Assembly: GCA_034008185.1 (NCBI GenBank)
Contig: CM067083.1
Coordinates: 116,644,837 to 116,708,836, forward strand
From: Gorsachius magnificus
Taxonomy: Eukaryota > Chordata > Aves > Pelecaniformes > Ardeidae
Direction of reading: 5' to 3'
DNA: 64,000 nt
In this document: positions 23,523 to 34,585 of the stretch, piece after piece
Position numbering within the stretch: position 1 is the stretch's first letter
Layout of the letters: each line of letters begins with the position of its first letter
Made by a program: the position numbers and the translations under genes
Notes under the pieces: model-generated
The model's database searches: none
Told to the model about the DNA's origin: nothing
Seen by the model: the letters and a program-made list of their open reading frames with translations, nothing else

Positions 23523-26040
23523 ACCTGAAAGAAAGGAACGAAGTAAAGGTGTTTTCACCTGCGAAGAAATAAAATTTTTAATATGAATATCAGCAGTGGG
23601 AGCATATATATTACCTCAAAAAAAAGAAAAAGTTTCTCCTGTAAGAAAACTAGTAGGAATCTGGGAAAAAAAAGTATATTGAATTCCACAGTCTTCATCT
23701 ATCTTTGCACTCATTGCTGATCTCACATGGCATCAACTGTGCCTGCAATGGATGTGGGATGCAGACACATTTCTGGCTGCAGCTGGTGACACTGTTAGGA
23801 GGCTTCTTCTGTCAGCCTGGAGTGGACAATAACATAGGGGCACCAGGACACTGGATCCATCCATCTGGGTGTTTGCCTAACAGCTGGCGAAAGTACCCAG
23901 GTTGGTAAGGATTGCCCAAGAACTCCTGATGGCGGAAGCAGGTTTGATTTGCATGACATTGTCAGAAAACAAGATTTGATTTATTGTCATGATTTAGACC
24001 ACAGTAATCAAGTGTAGGGCTGCCCTGCAGGTACCCCCAGATAGCATCAGCCACGTGATTTGTGTATGGTGTTGTTCCTTTTCTCGTTTCTTAATCCTCT
24101 TTTTCACTGTCCTTGCAGTGCTGGTATCCTCCCAGATAAGCTAATTACTTTTTCTATTCACCATCTGTATTTAAATTTGGAATTTCTGATATGTCTACCT
24201 AGATAAGCACAGCCTCATATGGTATTATTGATATGTTAACCCAAGTGCTTCCAAGGGTTCCCCTTGCAATGTTTTGCTCACCAAAAGGTCCCTAAGGATC
24301 CCCTCCAATTATATGTGAAGTCTAGCCGTTTCTCATATAGCTCCCCCTTAACTATGTGTGAACACCATTTATTCCTTATGGATCCATCTGCAACTTTTGT
24401 CAGCTTCTTTCATTGTTATCTGTCACATCCAGCTATTCCTCACATCATGTCCAATAGTTTTCCATGTCCAGTTCAGTTAACTCAACCTCAGGTCAGGGCC
24501 TATTCAGCTCCCCACTCATTTGCCTACAGCCCTGACAGATACAAAGCACATGCCCAAAATGCAGTATTAAGGGTTGGGCAGTCCACATAGCCCTCTTATC
24601 TGCCCAACATATCTTCCCTTGGTTTCATCCCTGTGATCTAATCTAAGTGGACACCAGTACAGTTGAAGCATGCTGGACTTGGTCACTGATTCTCTATGCC
24701 ATCTTCTGCATTTTATTTAGTCTCCTTGAGCCCCAGCTCACCTTTCCATCAGGTAGGAATAAATAATACAACATTTTCAATAACCAAGCATGTTTTGAAT
24801 TTTCTTGTGTTCATTACTAGCAATTTCTTGTCACTCTTTAGAAAAAGGTGGTCATATATGCATAAAGTGATACAAAAGAATCTAAATAATTCCTCTGTTT
24901 TAACGTTCTTCTCAAGCATGGGAGTTTCTGTGCAGTTATGCAAGAGCTAATCACTGGAGCTTGGTCTCATGTACTATCAGTTTATTTATTGTACTTTATT
25001 TATCTATTGTGCTTATTCAAAAAACTTAGACTGCAACATGTTTGCAAATATAAGATAACAAACTTTGAACAAACTTGAGCTATGGTTGACAAGTGTATAG
25101 TACAACATATGGTTCAATTTCCAACATGTTTCTTTACTAATTCACAGAAATCCAGGCTTTTCAAGTGGTTTTCCAACCACAATCACCCAAATTAATGTAA
25201 TCACACTTGTGTTATTTCTAACTGACAGCAACTGTTGCCTTGTGCAACAGTTGTACAATTGATTTGACAGCCCATGGGGAAAAAATCCCACCATCTTCTC
25301 TTTCTGATCACACAGCTTAACATATTGGTGTTTGGTTTTATCTCTAATTTTAATCTTCTAATTTTAAATATTATCTTCAGCAATTTCTTGGACTTCTGGT
25401 ATTACTCAGGACAGAGGTTTAGTCTCTGTGTTGACCCTCATATCTATCAACAGTCTGAAGGATAGAGGGAAAAGTAAAGTGCCTTTTAAAGTACTGCCTT
25501 TGCTAAGAGCAATGTTTGTTTCGGATGAGATGTGTCATATATCTTGTGTGCAGCGCTGCCTGTCTGATATGTCTTGTCACATTACTTCTCCTATCATGTG
25601 TCGCATTATGTAAGGTCATGCTACTTTTGCTAACAATAAGACACAAAGATCTAGAACAGCAGTGAACTGCTTGCCAGAGACTCCTTCTTTACACTTCATG
25701 CTGTCTCTTGCAAGGAAGAGCAAATCAAGAGCTGCAGCACCAAACTACCAAGCCACATGAAGAAAAAGAAGTAAATTACCAACTACTCTAAGGACAACAG
25801 TCAACAGATTTTTTGAAAGGTGATTTAGAGCCCACTACTGCATTCCTTACATAGCCTAACCTCCCATTAGAAGCAAATGAATTCTACACAAAGTAAAGGA
25901 AGATACAGTGCCTTTTCCAATGAGTTTACAATTTGCAGCTCTTTTTCCTCCCTATATTTAGGGCACCAAGCACCACATCCCAGATTACTACTCTCTAGAT
26001 TGAATATGCATTTCTTTTACCTCTTGTTTAAACTGCAATT
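23523..26040. other. Unique DNA, no gene seen
   Basis: No repeat family or exon could be recognised. A frame of 108 codons at 24264-24590 (plus) has no domain, signal peptide or splice context that I can support. Confidence 0.5.
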
Positions 26041-26166
26041 GATAGGGACATGGTTTAGTGGTGGGATGGCAGGGTTAGGTTAAAGGTTGGACTCGATGAT
26101 CTTAAAGGTCGGACTCGATGATCTTAAAGGTCTTTTCCAACCAAAGTGATTCTATGATTCTATGAT
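26041..26166 (+). mobile_element. Short CR1 LINE 3' tail
   Basis: A 126-bp CR1 3' end containing 'gacatggtttagtggtggg' and 'gactcgatgatcttaaagg', and ending in gattctatgattctatgat. It belongs to the same 3'-end type as the minus-strand copy at 33640, whose complement carries the same phrases. A 22-bp unit at 26082-26103 is duplicated at 26104-26125 with one change. There is no coding content. Confidence 0.92.
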
Positions 26167-26780
26167 CAGGACTAAATCCATTGAGATCAGTATTGTTATA
26201 CTGGTGTAAGTGAGAGGAGAATGAAGCATGTGTCTTTTCTTCCTACTTGCATTTCAGCTACATAACTATTTTTCCAGAAGTACAAAAACTGTTAAGTAGT
26301 ATGCAAAGCAGAAAGAAAAATCCCTGCATCAAGATCTTAAAAGAGTACAGTTATTGTGGGTCAATGACATGGAGATGTAGGAGAGCTCTGTTTCTACATT
26401 CATGATCCACCTAACCATCATGCAGCGCTAGCAAACACTGTTGTTATTTGAGTTACATTAATTTCTAGCTGGATGTTTGGTAACTTTACTGTATAATTAT
26501 CTGGAATCTCAATTCTACCATGGCATACTCAGTAGGAAATTTCCAGAATCTCCTTTGAGATATGTGACTGAAAATACTAGAGTTGGTAATTGCTGGAGTG
26601 TGGAATAATTGCTGGAGGTGACTTAGAAATTAAACTTATATTCATATTTTAAAGAAGGGTACAGCATTGACAAAGCTTCCAGAGTGGAGTGTGATTGACA
26701 AGAAAGAAATCTTTTCCATGGAAGTTCCCTAGGCTTGCAACCTTAGCTGTTGGCTATAGCAAAGGAACTCGGTGTGCTGC

Positions 26781-26920
26781 AAGGAGAGGTTGGATGGGGC
26801 TCTGAGCAACCTGATCTAGTTAGCGGTGTCCCTTGTCACTGCAGGGGGGTTGGACTAGGTGACCTCTAGGGGTCCCTTCCAACCCAAAACATTCTATGAT
26901 TCTATGATTCTATGACTCTA
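26781..26920 (+). mobile_element. Short CR1 LINE 3' tail
   Basis: A 140-bp 5'-truncated CR1 with 'gatggggctctgagcaacc', 'ggggggttggactaggtga' and three terminal attctatg-type units. It shares its 3' end with the minus-strand elements at 6938 and 8037, not with the neighbour at 26041, so it comes from a different CR1 subfamily. Only the last codons of ORF2 could be represented. Confidence 0.93.
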
Positions 26921-27486
26921 AGAGGAACCGTACTGAGTGTGGAGCAGAATGGAGACACCGCAGCCAGGCTCTATACAATATGGGAACTTGAGGGTACGAT
27001 GGAACTGATAAACTGTATACCTGCTACCCTGGGCCATCGGTCTGTTATGTCTTTGACAAAATGCTGTCCTTTTGGTGAACTTTGCCCATTATAATATCTT
27101 TATAATACCAAAACACAGCTCCACACCAAAAGCTACCCACCTCTAAGGTGTAACCATTCCTTACTGAGCTTGCACTTTAAAATTTTTCTAGTCTATACGT
27201 TTAAAAGCAAAGCAAGAAAATTTTACACCAATTGTAACAAAGGTACATATGACTAGAGTCACTCAAGCTCCACCTGAAAGGTAAAAAATGATATAAAATA
27301 GCTTAAGGGAGAGAGGATGTTAGGGAAGATACCATCACATGTGAGAAGATACCATCCTCATGTCTGGGATCAGTCGACGGGCTGAGCCTCTCTTCCCCTG
27401 CATCGGGACACCTTTGGGTAAGAAATTTAACATTTGGTTATACCAAGTGCTTCCCTGGGAAACTTAGAAAATATCTATAGAGTCAC

Positions 27487-27516
27487 TTTATTTATTTATT
27501 CATTTATTTATTTATA
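27487..27516. repeat. (TTTA)n microsatellite
   Basis: Seven ttta-type units with one c interruption (tttatttattcatttattta). Confidence 0.9.
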
Positions 27517-27947
27517 TCTTTTAAAGCATTTACTCATACTCTTGGTATTTGCACGTGCTTTGCAGACAGGGAATTTATCACCTACAATCCAAAAGAACCT
27601 GTGTTTCTGTTGCTTTAATAAACTGCACTATTCATTAATCTAGCCATGATAGTTCTCATTGAATGTGACCAAAGTCTTTAAGTGTGGCTGTGGTAGTTCA
27701 CGGAGAGCAGCTAGACTGAAGGTGTATCACATTATTTGTACATCTGTAATTGTGATCATTTGGTACACTGAATCAACTGGACTTATAACAACAAATAGGG
27801 CATCGCTCTAAATTACTTTAATCTTTAATGTGGCATGGAGTTCTATTGGTCTTGTGTACCAAGAAAAATGTTAAATGAATTGTTTCAGTTGTTCAGTCTG
27901 AGAATATTCCCAAGTTATTGTTGGCTAATTGCTAGTCCTTTTGTAGA

Positions 27948-28714
27948 TAATTGCATCTGGGGAGAAATAACCCCAAGCACCAGTACACAGGAAGCCAGCT
28001 GACTGGAAAACACCTCTGCAGAGGACATTGAAGTCCTGGTGGACAACAAGCTGACCATGAGGCAGCAATACATCCTAGCAGCAAAATCTGTCCAACACCT
28101 TCCTGGGCTCCATTAGGAGAAGTGTCACCAGCAGGTTGAGGGAGGTGATCCTTCCCCTCTACTCAGCACTGAAGAGGCCACATTTGGAGTATTGTGTCCA
28201 GTTCTGAGCTCCTCAGTGCAAGAAAGACACAGAAGTACTGGAGTGAGTCCAGCACAGAGCCACAAAGATGATTAAGAGATCGGGGCATCTTTCATATGAG
28301 GAGAGGCTGAGAGAGCTGGGGTTGTTCAGCCTGGAGAAAAGAGGGCTCGGGGTGATCTTATCAATGTGTGTAAATACCTGAGGGGGGATATGAAAAGGAA
28401 GAGCCAGACCCTTCTCAATAGTACCTACTGACAGGACAAGAGACAATGGTTACAAATTAAAAACCAGAAAATCCCACCTGAACACAAGAAAGCACTTTTT
28501 TTTTGTTTGTTTACTGTGAGGGTGATCAAGAACAGGTTGCCCAGAGAGGCTGTGGAGTCTCCATCCTCGGAGACATCCTTGGAGTTGGGAAAACCTGACT
28601 GGACATTATATTCTGGGCAACCTGCTCTTATTGACCCTGCTTAAGCAGGAGACGGTGTGGAGTAGAAGATCTCAAGAGGTCCTTTCCAACCTTTACCATT
28701 CTGTGATTCTGTGA
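27948..28714 (+). mobile_element. CR1 LINE, 3' ~770 bp
   Basis: A 5'-truncated CR1. The body begins near 'gcatctggggagaaataac', runs through the ORF2 C-terminal region ('gaagtcctggtggacaacaa', 'gagctggggttgttcagcc'), and ends in a 3' UTR with 'cctttccaacctttacc' and attctgtgattctgtga. The frame has stops and indels, for example around 28085-28100 and in the T-rich stretch at 28497-28515. The tail variant attctgtgat differs from the attctatgat of its neighbours, so a third 3'-end type is present in this cluster. Confidence 0.93.
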
Positions 28715-30147
28715 CCTTTATGTGGTGGTCAGTCATTTTACTTATAAGTTAACACTTTCCAGGCTATACCAAATCACACTAGTAGTTTTATGCTGAGATT
28801 GTTCCCTCGATGATTTTTAATGGGAAGAAAAAAGAGGACAGAGGAAGCAACAGCATTTGAGTAAGTCCTAAAAAAAGCAGTGAACACAGACAGGTTGACC
28901 TCCTGCTTGGAAGTTCAGCAGAGCTTCCAGACCCCATATTGGCATCTGCCAGTGACTTGAGTCATAGATAAGTTGCAGCTAAAGTTTTTCAGACCTGACA
29001 GCCATATAATGAGAAGAGTGTATGTAACGTGCCCTCGGTGGATCACATCACCTTTAGCTGCACTAGTACAGTCAGAGCTGTGAATTGCTACTGGGGCAGC
29101 AGAAACCAGCTGTTGACCTCCAGCGCAGGACAGAGACTGACAAATGAGATATGGTACTATAGATTTCACACCTGCCAATTGAGGATGAAGAAAACTACAG
29201 CTGAAATATAGATCTAGAGTTCACATAGATCACTGGAAAACTGTGGATCATGAAACCATGTTTCCCTGTTATCCTAACAAAAAGGGAAATGTAGAAAGTG
29301 TAACTAAAAGTAAATCTGCTGAATTGCCTTTCTCCAGAAAAGACTGACAGGCTTTGTGGGGTAGGAATACATTATTCAGGGAAGGGTATTGTGTATAACT
29401 CAATCAGGGCTTTTTAAGAAAAGCATATTGATAGATGTCTACAAATGAATTAAATTCCAATGCACCTTACTGCAGAGGTGGAGGGGAAGGAGCTGACCAA
29501 ATGTTCCTCTAGGTATGTGCTGGCTGCCGGGTGTTGACCTTGCCCTTTTTGGTGTGGCTGTTACTGGTATTGGAATGTGCTTCTCTCTCTGAAACTGAAA
29601 AAAAGGAAAAATAAAACCTAAAGACTGTGTTTGTACAGAAAAGTGAAGAATGGGAGGTGACAGAGCGGTGCCGTACCTTGTGTGGTAGGGCATTCACCTG
29701 CAAACCTGAAATAACCTTATTTCTTCCCCAGGACGTTTACAGATTTTAGACAATTGCAATTTTATGCAAAATCCAGAAAAATTCTGGAAAACAGAGGTCG
29801 GCACTCAGGTTTTCTCTCTCAACATAACACTGAGCCTACAAATTTAGTTCTCTATATGTTATTGCTCTGCTTTTATTCCCTGTATGTTGATTTCATTTAT
29901 TGACCTATTTAGAATACAAACCTTCCGAATGTAGACTGTCTTCCAGCAGTACATAAGTCTGTCAGAATGGGCTCATGAGGCTGTGTGAAATGCAATAAAA
30001 CATAATAAATAACAACAACAACGGCGAGCAGAATTACCATTTTATAGACCTGAAAGATGCTAAACACATTGTCCTGAACAGAAGTTGTTTTTCCACAGCT
30101 GTAAATCTTCAGGTCTGTTGCTGCCTTATTTTAGTTTGAAATTTAAA
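28715..30147. other. Unique AT-rich DNA, no gene seen
   Basis: No exon or known repeat was recognised. A short aac-repeat lies near 30009-30021. Confidence 0.5.
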
Positions 30148-30262
30148 GGCTATTAAAAACAAAAGAAAATATTTCTGAATGTTTAACATGTAAATCCCAT
30201 GTTTTCCCCACAGATAATCCAAAAGCATCAGTTCAAAAAATCAGTCTTCTAAAGTGAAAAAG
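30148..30262 (+). repeat. Diverged direct repeat, copy A
   Basis: Copy A aligns with copy B at 31218-31330 over about 110 bp, at roughly three quarters identity by eye with a small gap. Shared blocks include tattaaaa, aatattt-tgaatg-ttaaca, the exact run acagataatccaaa, and ttaaagtgaaaaa. It is not CR1 and I recognise no family. Confidence 0.7.
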
Positions 30263-30696
30263 TATATAATTCTTTTGCACTGAAAACACAGTAGAGTAGC
30301 ATGCTAACTATAACTGCCTTTCACACTAAAAAAAAACTTTAGAAAAATAATCATCTAAATTCAGTATTGAAATTAGTGTTTTATCATCATACACCCACTG
30401 GATTTTAATTAAATATTACTTTAATGACATTATTATGGGAAACAGTAAAAAGTAGCTCAACACTTGCCACTGGTTATTTTCTTAATAAAACTGTTGTGGA
30501 AAGCTTTAATCTTTTTAAAATGCCACATATTATAAAACAAAATTTTCCGATTTAAACCGTCCAAACTATATACATGGAATATCTAAACCAAGGAGCCGCC
30601 TGAGAGTTTTCAAGTTAGATTCGTATCTTAGCAAATATTTTAGGAAATAAAATAAAGTTCCTATTTTTTTTTCACCAAAGGGGTTCTTTGTGTAAG

Positions 30697-30807
30697 TATA
30701 CACACACACACATATATGCATATGTATATACATATGTGTGTGTGTGCGCACTTGTGTATATATATAAAATATGTGTGTGTGTGTGATATATATAAAATAT
30801 ATGTATA
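30697..30807. repeat. CA/TA/TG compound microsatellite with palindrome
   Basis: A (CA)n run passes through atatatgcatatgtatatac into a (TG)n run, so the two arms are complementary and can fold as a hairpin or cruciform. The centre, catatgtatatacatatg at 30719-30736, is a perfect 18-bp palindrome. A second (TG)n and TATATA block follows to 30807. Alternating purine-pyrimidine tracts of this type can also adopt Z-DNA. Confidence 0.9.
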
Positions 30808-31217
30808 GGCTGTCTCCACAGGGATGACTACTAATGTCTTCAAAACAACTCAAAGTGTATCATGCCTTTCTTCCCCATGCAGCTCCACTGGAATTAAGAA
30901 CCTAATCCTTCAAAAATCCATTGACTCCACTGGGAGAAGGATTGTGCTCTTGCTTTCTTACATTAAATACCTAAAGCTGCTATGGTTTTTGAATTGGCAC
31001 TATGTTCATTCTTTTTCATTGATGTTGCTAGATTAATTCTGCAGTCAAGGACATGCACCTTAAAAATCATGAGCATTTCATGCAGTCATCTAAGACAAAA
31101 AATCATCTTCCATGTTTTCTTACAGTAAATGGGGCTTACTTTATCTTACAGTGCTTCAAAATAGAGGTAAGTTTTCTGACATTTGTGAATTTACTCCAGA
31201 TTTTATGTTAAAGAAAG

Positions 31218-31330
31218 GGTATTAAAACAGAATATTTGTGAATGCTTAACATACAAACCCCACATTTTCTTAAACAGATAATCCAAATACATAGCTTAAA
31301 AAAAGTCAGTATTTTAAAGTGAAAAAAAAA
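31218..31330 (+). repeat. Diverged direct repeat, copy B
   Basis: Partner of the copy at 30148-30262, about 1.07 kb downstream in the same orientation. It ends in a longer A run (about 14 bases near 31321-31334), which could be a slipped version of the short A run in copy A or a tail of a retroposed unit. Confidence 0.7.
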
Positions 31331-32017
31331 AAAAATGTTTTTTAAGAATCTCCTCAAGCTCTTGCTCAAGCCAGTACCAATATTCCACTCACTGAAGTCA
31401 CTCAACGCATTCTTATGATTGCAGTAACTCATATGTTTGGGCCCGACAGCACAGAAGCCTTAAACAGGCCATCTTATTTATTTTATGTATTAACCAGATA
31501 CCTTTGCATAGAAACTCTTGTGAACACTCTTCTATTCTTAGACTATTAGTCTTTTTTCTTAGACACTTTTCTAATAGGGCTTCATGTTTCTGTCTGCAGA
31601 GGTTTAGCCTCTGCAAGGTCTTTGGGAGTCCTCAGCATCCTCATGGCAGTGACTCCTCTTCTGGCCTCCTGATCCTACTTAAATTGGATTTTGTTTGTCC
31701 AAATCATACTGTTTCCACAGCCAGTCACACCTTTAAGTGGGAGACAGAGGGGTGTATTCACTCATGCTGCGGAGTGTGGTAAATTTAAAAATAAGGGGCA
31801 GAATAAACACATGGACCATTATAAAGGTAGCAAATACTGGTGATACTTGAAGAATACCTTAAATTTCCAGCCACAGACTCTCATATACAATCAGAGAGTG
31901 CATATTTTGCACTCCTTTTATGCTGCCTCCACAGCAGATACAAATTGTCAGTGAAGCTAGCTGGGAACGTTCAGTCAGAAGGATTTTCTGATAGAACATG
32001 CCCTTCTTGTAAAATTG

Positions 32018-32040
32018 ATTTATTTATTTATTTATTTTTT
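32018..32040. repeat. (TTTA)n microsatellite
   Basis: A short run of ttta/attt units ending in a T run. Confidence 0.85.
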
Positions 32041-32439
32041 GAACAAATGTTCCATTTTTCCGCTGGGAAAAATCAAACTGACAGGTCTCCAGGCTCCTCA
32101 CCTGGAAGGTTTTTGTCAGCTTCACTTTCTACAAGCAGAAAGTAAATTTGACAAGTGTTGGGCAGGCAGACTGTCAGAGCTGAGTACGCGAGCTCTCTGC
32201 CTCCCCCAGGCCGGGCCACCTTTCCTCACTGTGCTGGTAGGAAGGATGAGGACACCGAAATCCTGAGTGCTCCTGCTTCAGCTGGCCTCCTGAAAAGCTG
32301 TTGTCAGTCCACTATCATTGCAAGCAGGGAGTAATACTGAGAGCCATTCAAGGTAGTAGGAGCCAAGTTGTAATTTTGTTTCAGTTCAGGTGGAAGGGAG
32401 TGGGTTTGTTTTGTTTTTCTGGATATGCTTTTTATGTAT

Positions 32440-32517
32440 ATTTATTTCCTTTTGTTCTTTTTTTCTTAATTTTTAAATTTTTCTTTCTTTTTCTTTTCTT
32501 TTTACTTTTCTTTTAAT
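32440..32517. repeat. Pyrimidine-rich tract (T-rich)
   Basis: About 78 bases of ttct/tttc-rich low-complexity sequence on the plus strand. Confidence 0.85.
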
Positions 32518-32558
32518 CCAAGGCAAATGTTATTACACTAAATTATATATCATTACAT

Positions 32559-32597
32559 TGTATCATATATATTATTAGATATGTAATATATGATACA
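32559..32597. repeat. AT-rich inverted repeat
   Basis: tgtatcatatat at 32559-32570 is perfectly complementary to atatatgataca at 32586-32597, giving a 12-bp stem with a 15-base loop. The setting is AT-rich low-complexity DNA, so it may have no function. Confidence 0.75.
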
Positions 32598-33639
32598 TAG
32601 TTATTTGTGTGTGTTTCTGTATGTATCTTTATATATACATATATAAAAACCTGCAATTTTTTACAAACAGTGTTATACTGGTTACCTCTTACAGTCTTTG
32701 TTATGTCCTTCATGTTCAAGAGCAGAAAGCTGTTCTCTTTTAAACTTGTTAGAAATTGTGGCATAAATGAAATGCAGGAAACTGTACTTTACATTATTAG
32801 GAAAGAAAGGAAATCTCTGTTTTTAGGAACAGTAGCAGAACTAACATCTTCAGCACTGAATAAATGGATTGCAATTGAAAACACCAGTGGTAAGACAATG
32901 TCTAACTCATACACTCATTTACATAGCTGCAAATAACTGCAATGTTTATGAGCATGTAAACCTACGTATAGACTAAAAGCCTGGCTGCTTTTCCACATCT
33001 ACAACAGCTTCTTCAATTCTTTCAGTAAAAGCTGGCCAATTTTCCACTTCTGTCCTGAGATGATCAATACTCCCTAAGTGAGCCACCTTTTGAAGTACTT
33101 CAGAACACATTTAGCTCCCTCTTTGATCTTTCCATGTCTCCTTTTAGATTTAACGGATTTTGCTTTACTGAGGCTTTATCCCACCAGCTCCATTTTTATT
33201 GTCCTTTAGCTGACTTTCCAGAAGATAAAAGCAAGTTAAAAGGATAACTTTTCTTAGCAACAAAAATTAATCATGCATCGCCATTTTGGGGGAACACCTT
33301 GAAACCCCAGAGAAATCCTCATAAACAATGCTTTTTGCAACTTTGCCTTTCATGGTTGTTCTTGAGGAACACATAAAGCCAGGAAAATGAGTAGAAGTGA
33401 AGCATCTATCCATGTCATTTTTAAAGCTCAGGACCTCTGTCTTAAAAAAAAAGGGTATTCCCAGGTGTACAAGTCCAAGAAAATTCAAATGGGGAGTTAT
33501 GATTCCAACAGGCGCATCTTCCCTGATTCTCTTTTTCTCTTTTTGTGCGGTTCTTCTACCCTGCTATTCCTCCATGTCCTGCTCTATGTTCCTCCACTCT
33601 TTCTCTGCCAAGCCTGTAAGAAACAGTCATAGAAATGTA

Positions 33640-34585
33640 GAATCATAAAATCATTTAGGTTGAAAAAGACCTTTAAGATCATCAAGTCCAACTGTTAACC
33701 TAACACTGCCATCCCACCACTAAACCATGTCCCTAAGCACCCCATCTACCCATCTTTTAAATACCTCCAGGGATGGGGAGTCGACCACCAACCTGGGCAG
33801 CCCATTCCAGTGCTTGACAACCCTTGCTGTGAAGAAATTTTTCCTAATGTCCATTCTAAATGTCCCCCGGCACAACTTGAGGCCATTTCCTCTTGTCCTA
33901 TTGCTTGTTACTTGGGAGAAGAGACTGACATTCACCTCACTACACCCTCCTGCTAGGCAGTTGTGGAGGGCGATAAGGTCTCCCCTGAGCCTCCTCTTCT
34001 CCAGGCTGAACAACCCCAGTTCCCTCAGCCGCTCCTCATCAGACTTGTGCTCCAGACGCCTCACCAGCTTCATTGCTCTCCTCTGGACATGTTCCAGCAA
34101 CGTAACACCTTTTTTGTAGTGAGGGGCCCAAAACTGAACACAGTATTCGAGGTGGGGCTTCACCAGTGCCAAGTACAGGGGCATGATCACTTCCCTCATC
34201 CTGCTGGTCACACTATTCCTGATACAGGCCAGGATGCTGTTGGCCTTCTTGGCCACCTGGGCACACTGCTGGCTCATATTCAGCCAGCTGTCAACCAGTA
34301 CCCCCAGGTCTTTTTCCACCAGGCAGCTTTCCAGCCACTCTTCCCCAAGCCTGTAGCGCTGCATAGGGTTGTTGTGACCCAAGTGCAGGACCCAGCACTT
34401 GGCCCTGTTGAACCTCATACAGTTGGCCTCGGTCCATTGATCCAGCCTGTCCAGGTCCCTCTGCAGAGCCCTCCTCCTCTCGAGCAGATCAACACTACCA
34501 CCCAGTTTGGTGTCATCTGCAAATTTACTGAGGGCACACTCAATCCCCTCATCCAGGTCGTTGATAAAGATATTAAACAGAACTA
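33640..34585 (-). mobile_element. CR1 LINE, 3' ~945 bp
   Basis: A minus-strand, 5'-truncated CR1. Its tail is at the left (plus strand gaatcataaaatcatttagg), then the 3' UTR with 'tgggatggcagtgttaggt' on the minus strand, then ORF2. The 5' break lies near 34585, just upstream of the F-I-N-D-L-D motif. The 3' end matches the short copy at 26041. Good preservation of the frame suggests a fairly young insertion. Confidence 0.94.
33720..34585 (-). pseudogene. CR1 ORF2 C-terminal part, open for ~288 codons
   Basis: One frame is open from the 5' break to the stop at 33720, about 288 codons, with no frameshift seen. It begins in the reverse transcriptase palm, includes catalytic F-A-D-D at 34523-34512 followed by T-K-L-G-G, then M-R-F-N-R-A-K-C (from 34418), L-G-V-L-V-D, the [10 protein letters not shown] block, and the terminal G-L-F-S-L-E-K-R-R and K-H-W-N-G-L-P blocks typical of the CR1 C-terminus. 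The endonuclease and the N-terminal half of the reverse transcriptase are missing, and the only internal ATG leaves no catalytic centre, so no active enzyme is possible. It is the longest intact frame in the window. Confidence 0.92.

Noticed and set aside
30566..30853. Minus-strand frame rich in His, Thr, Tyr and Ile
   Set aside because: The composition simply reflects translation of the CA/TA microsatellite.
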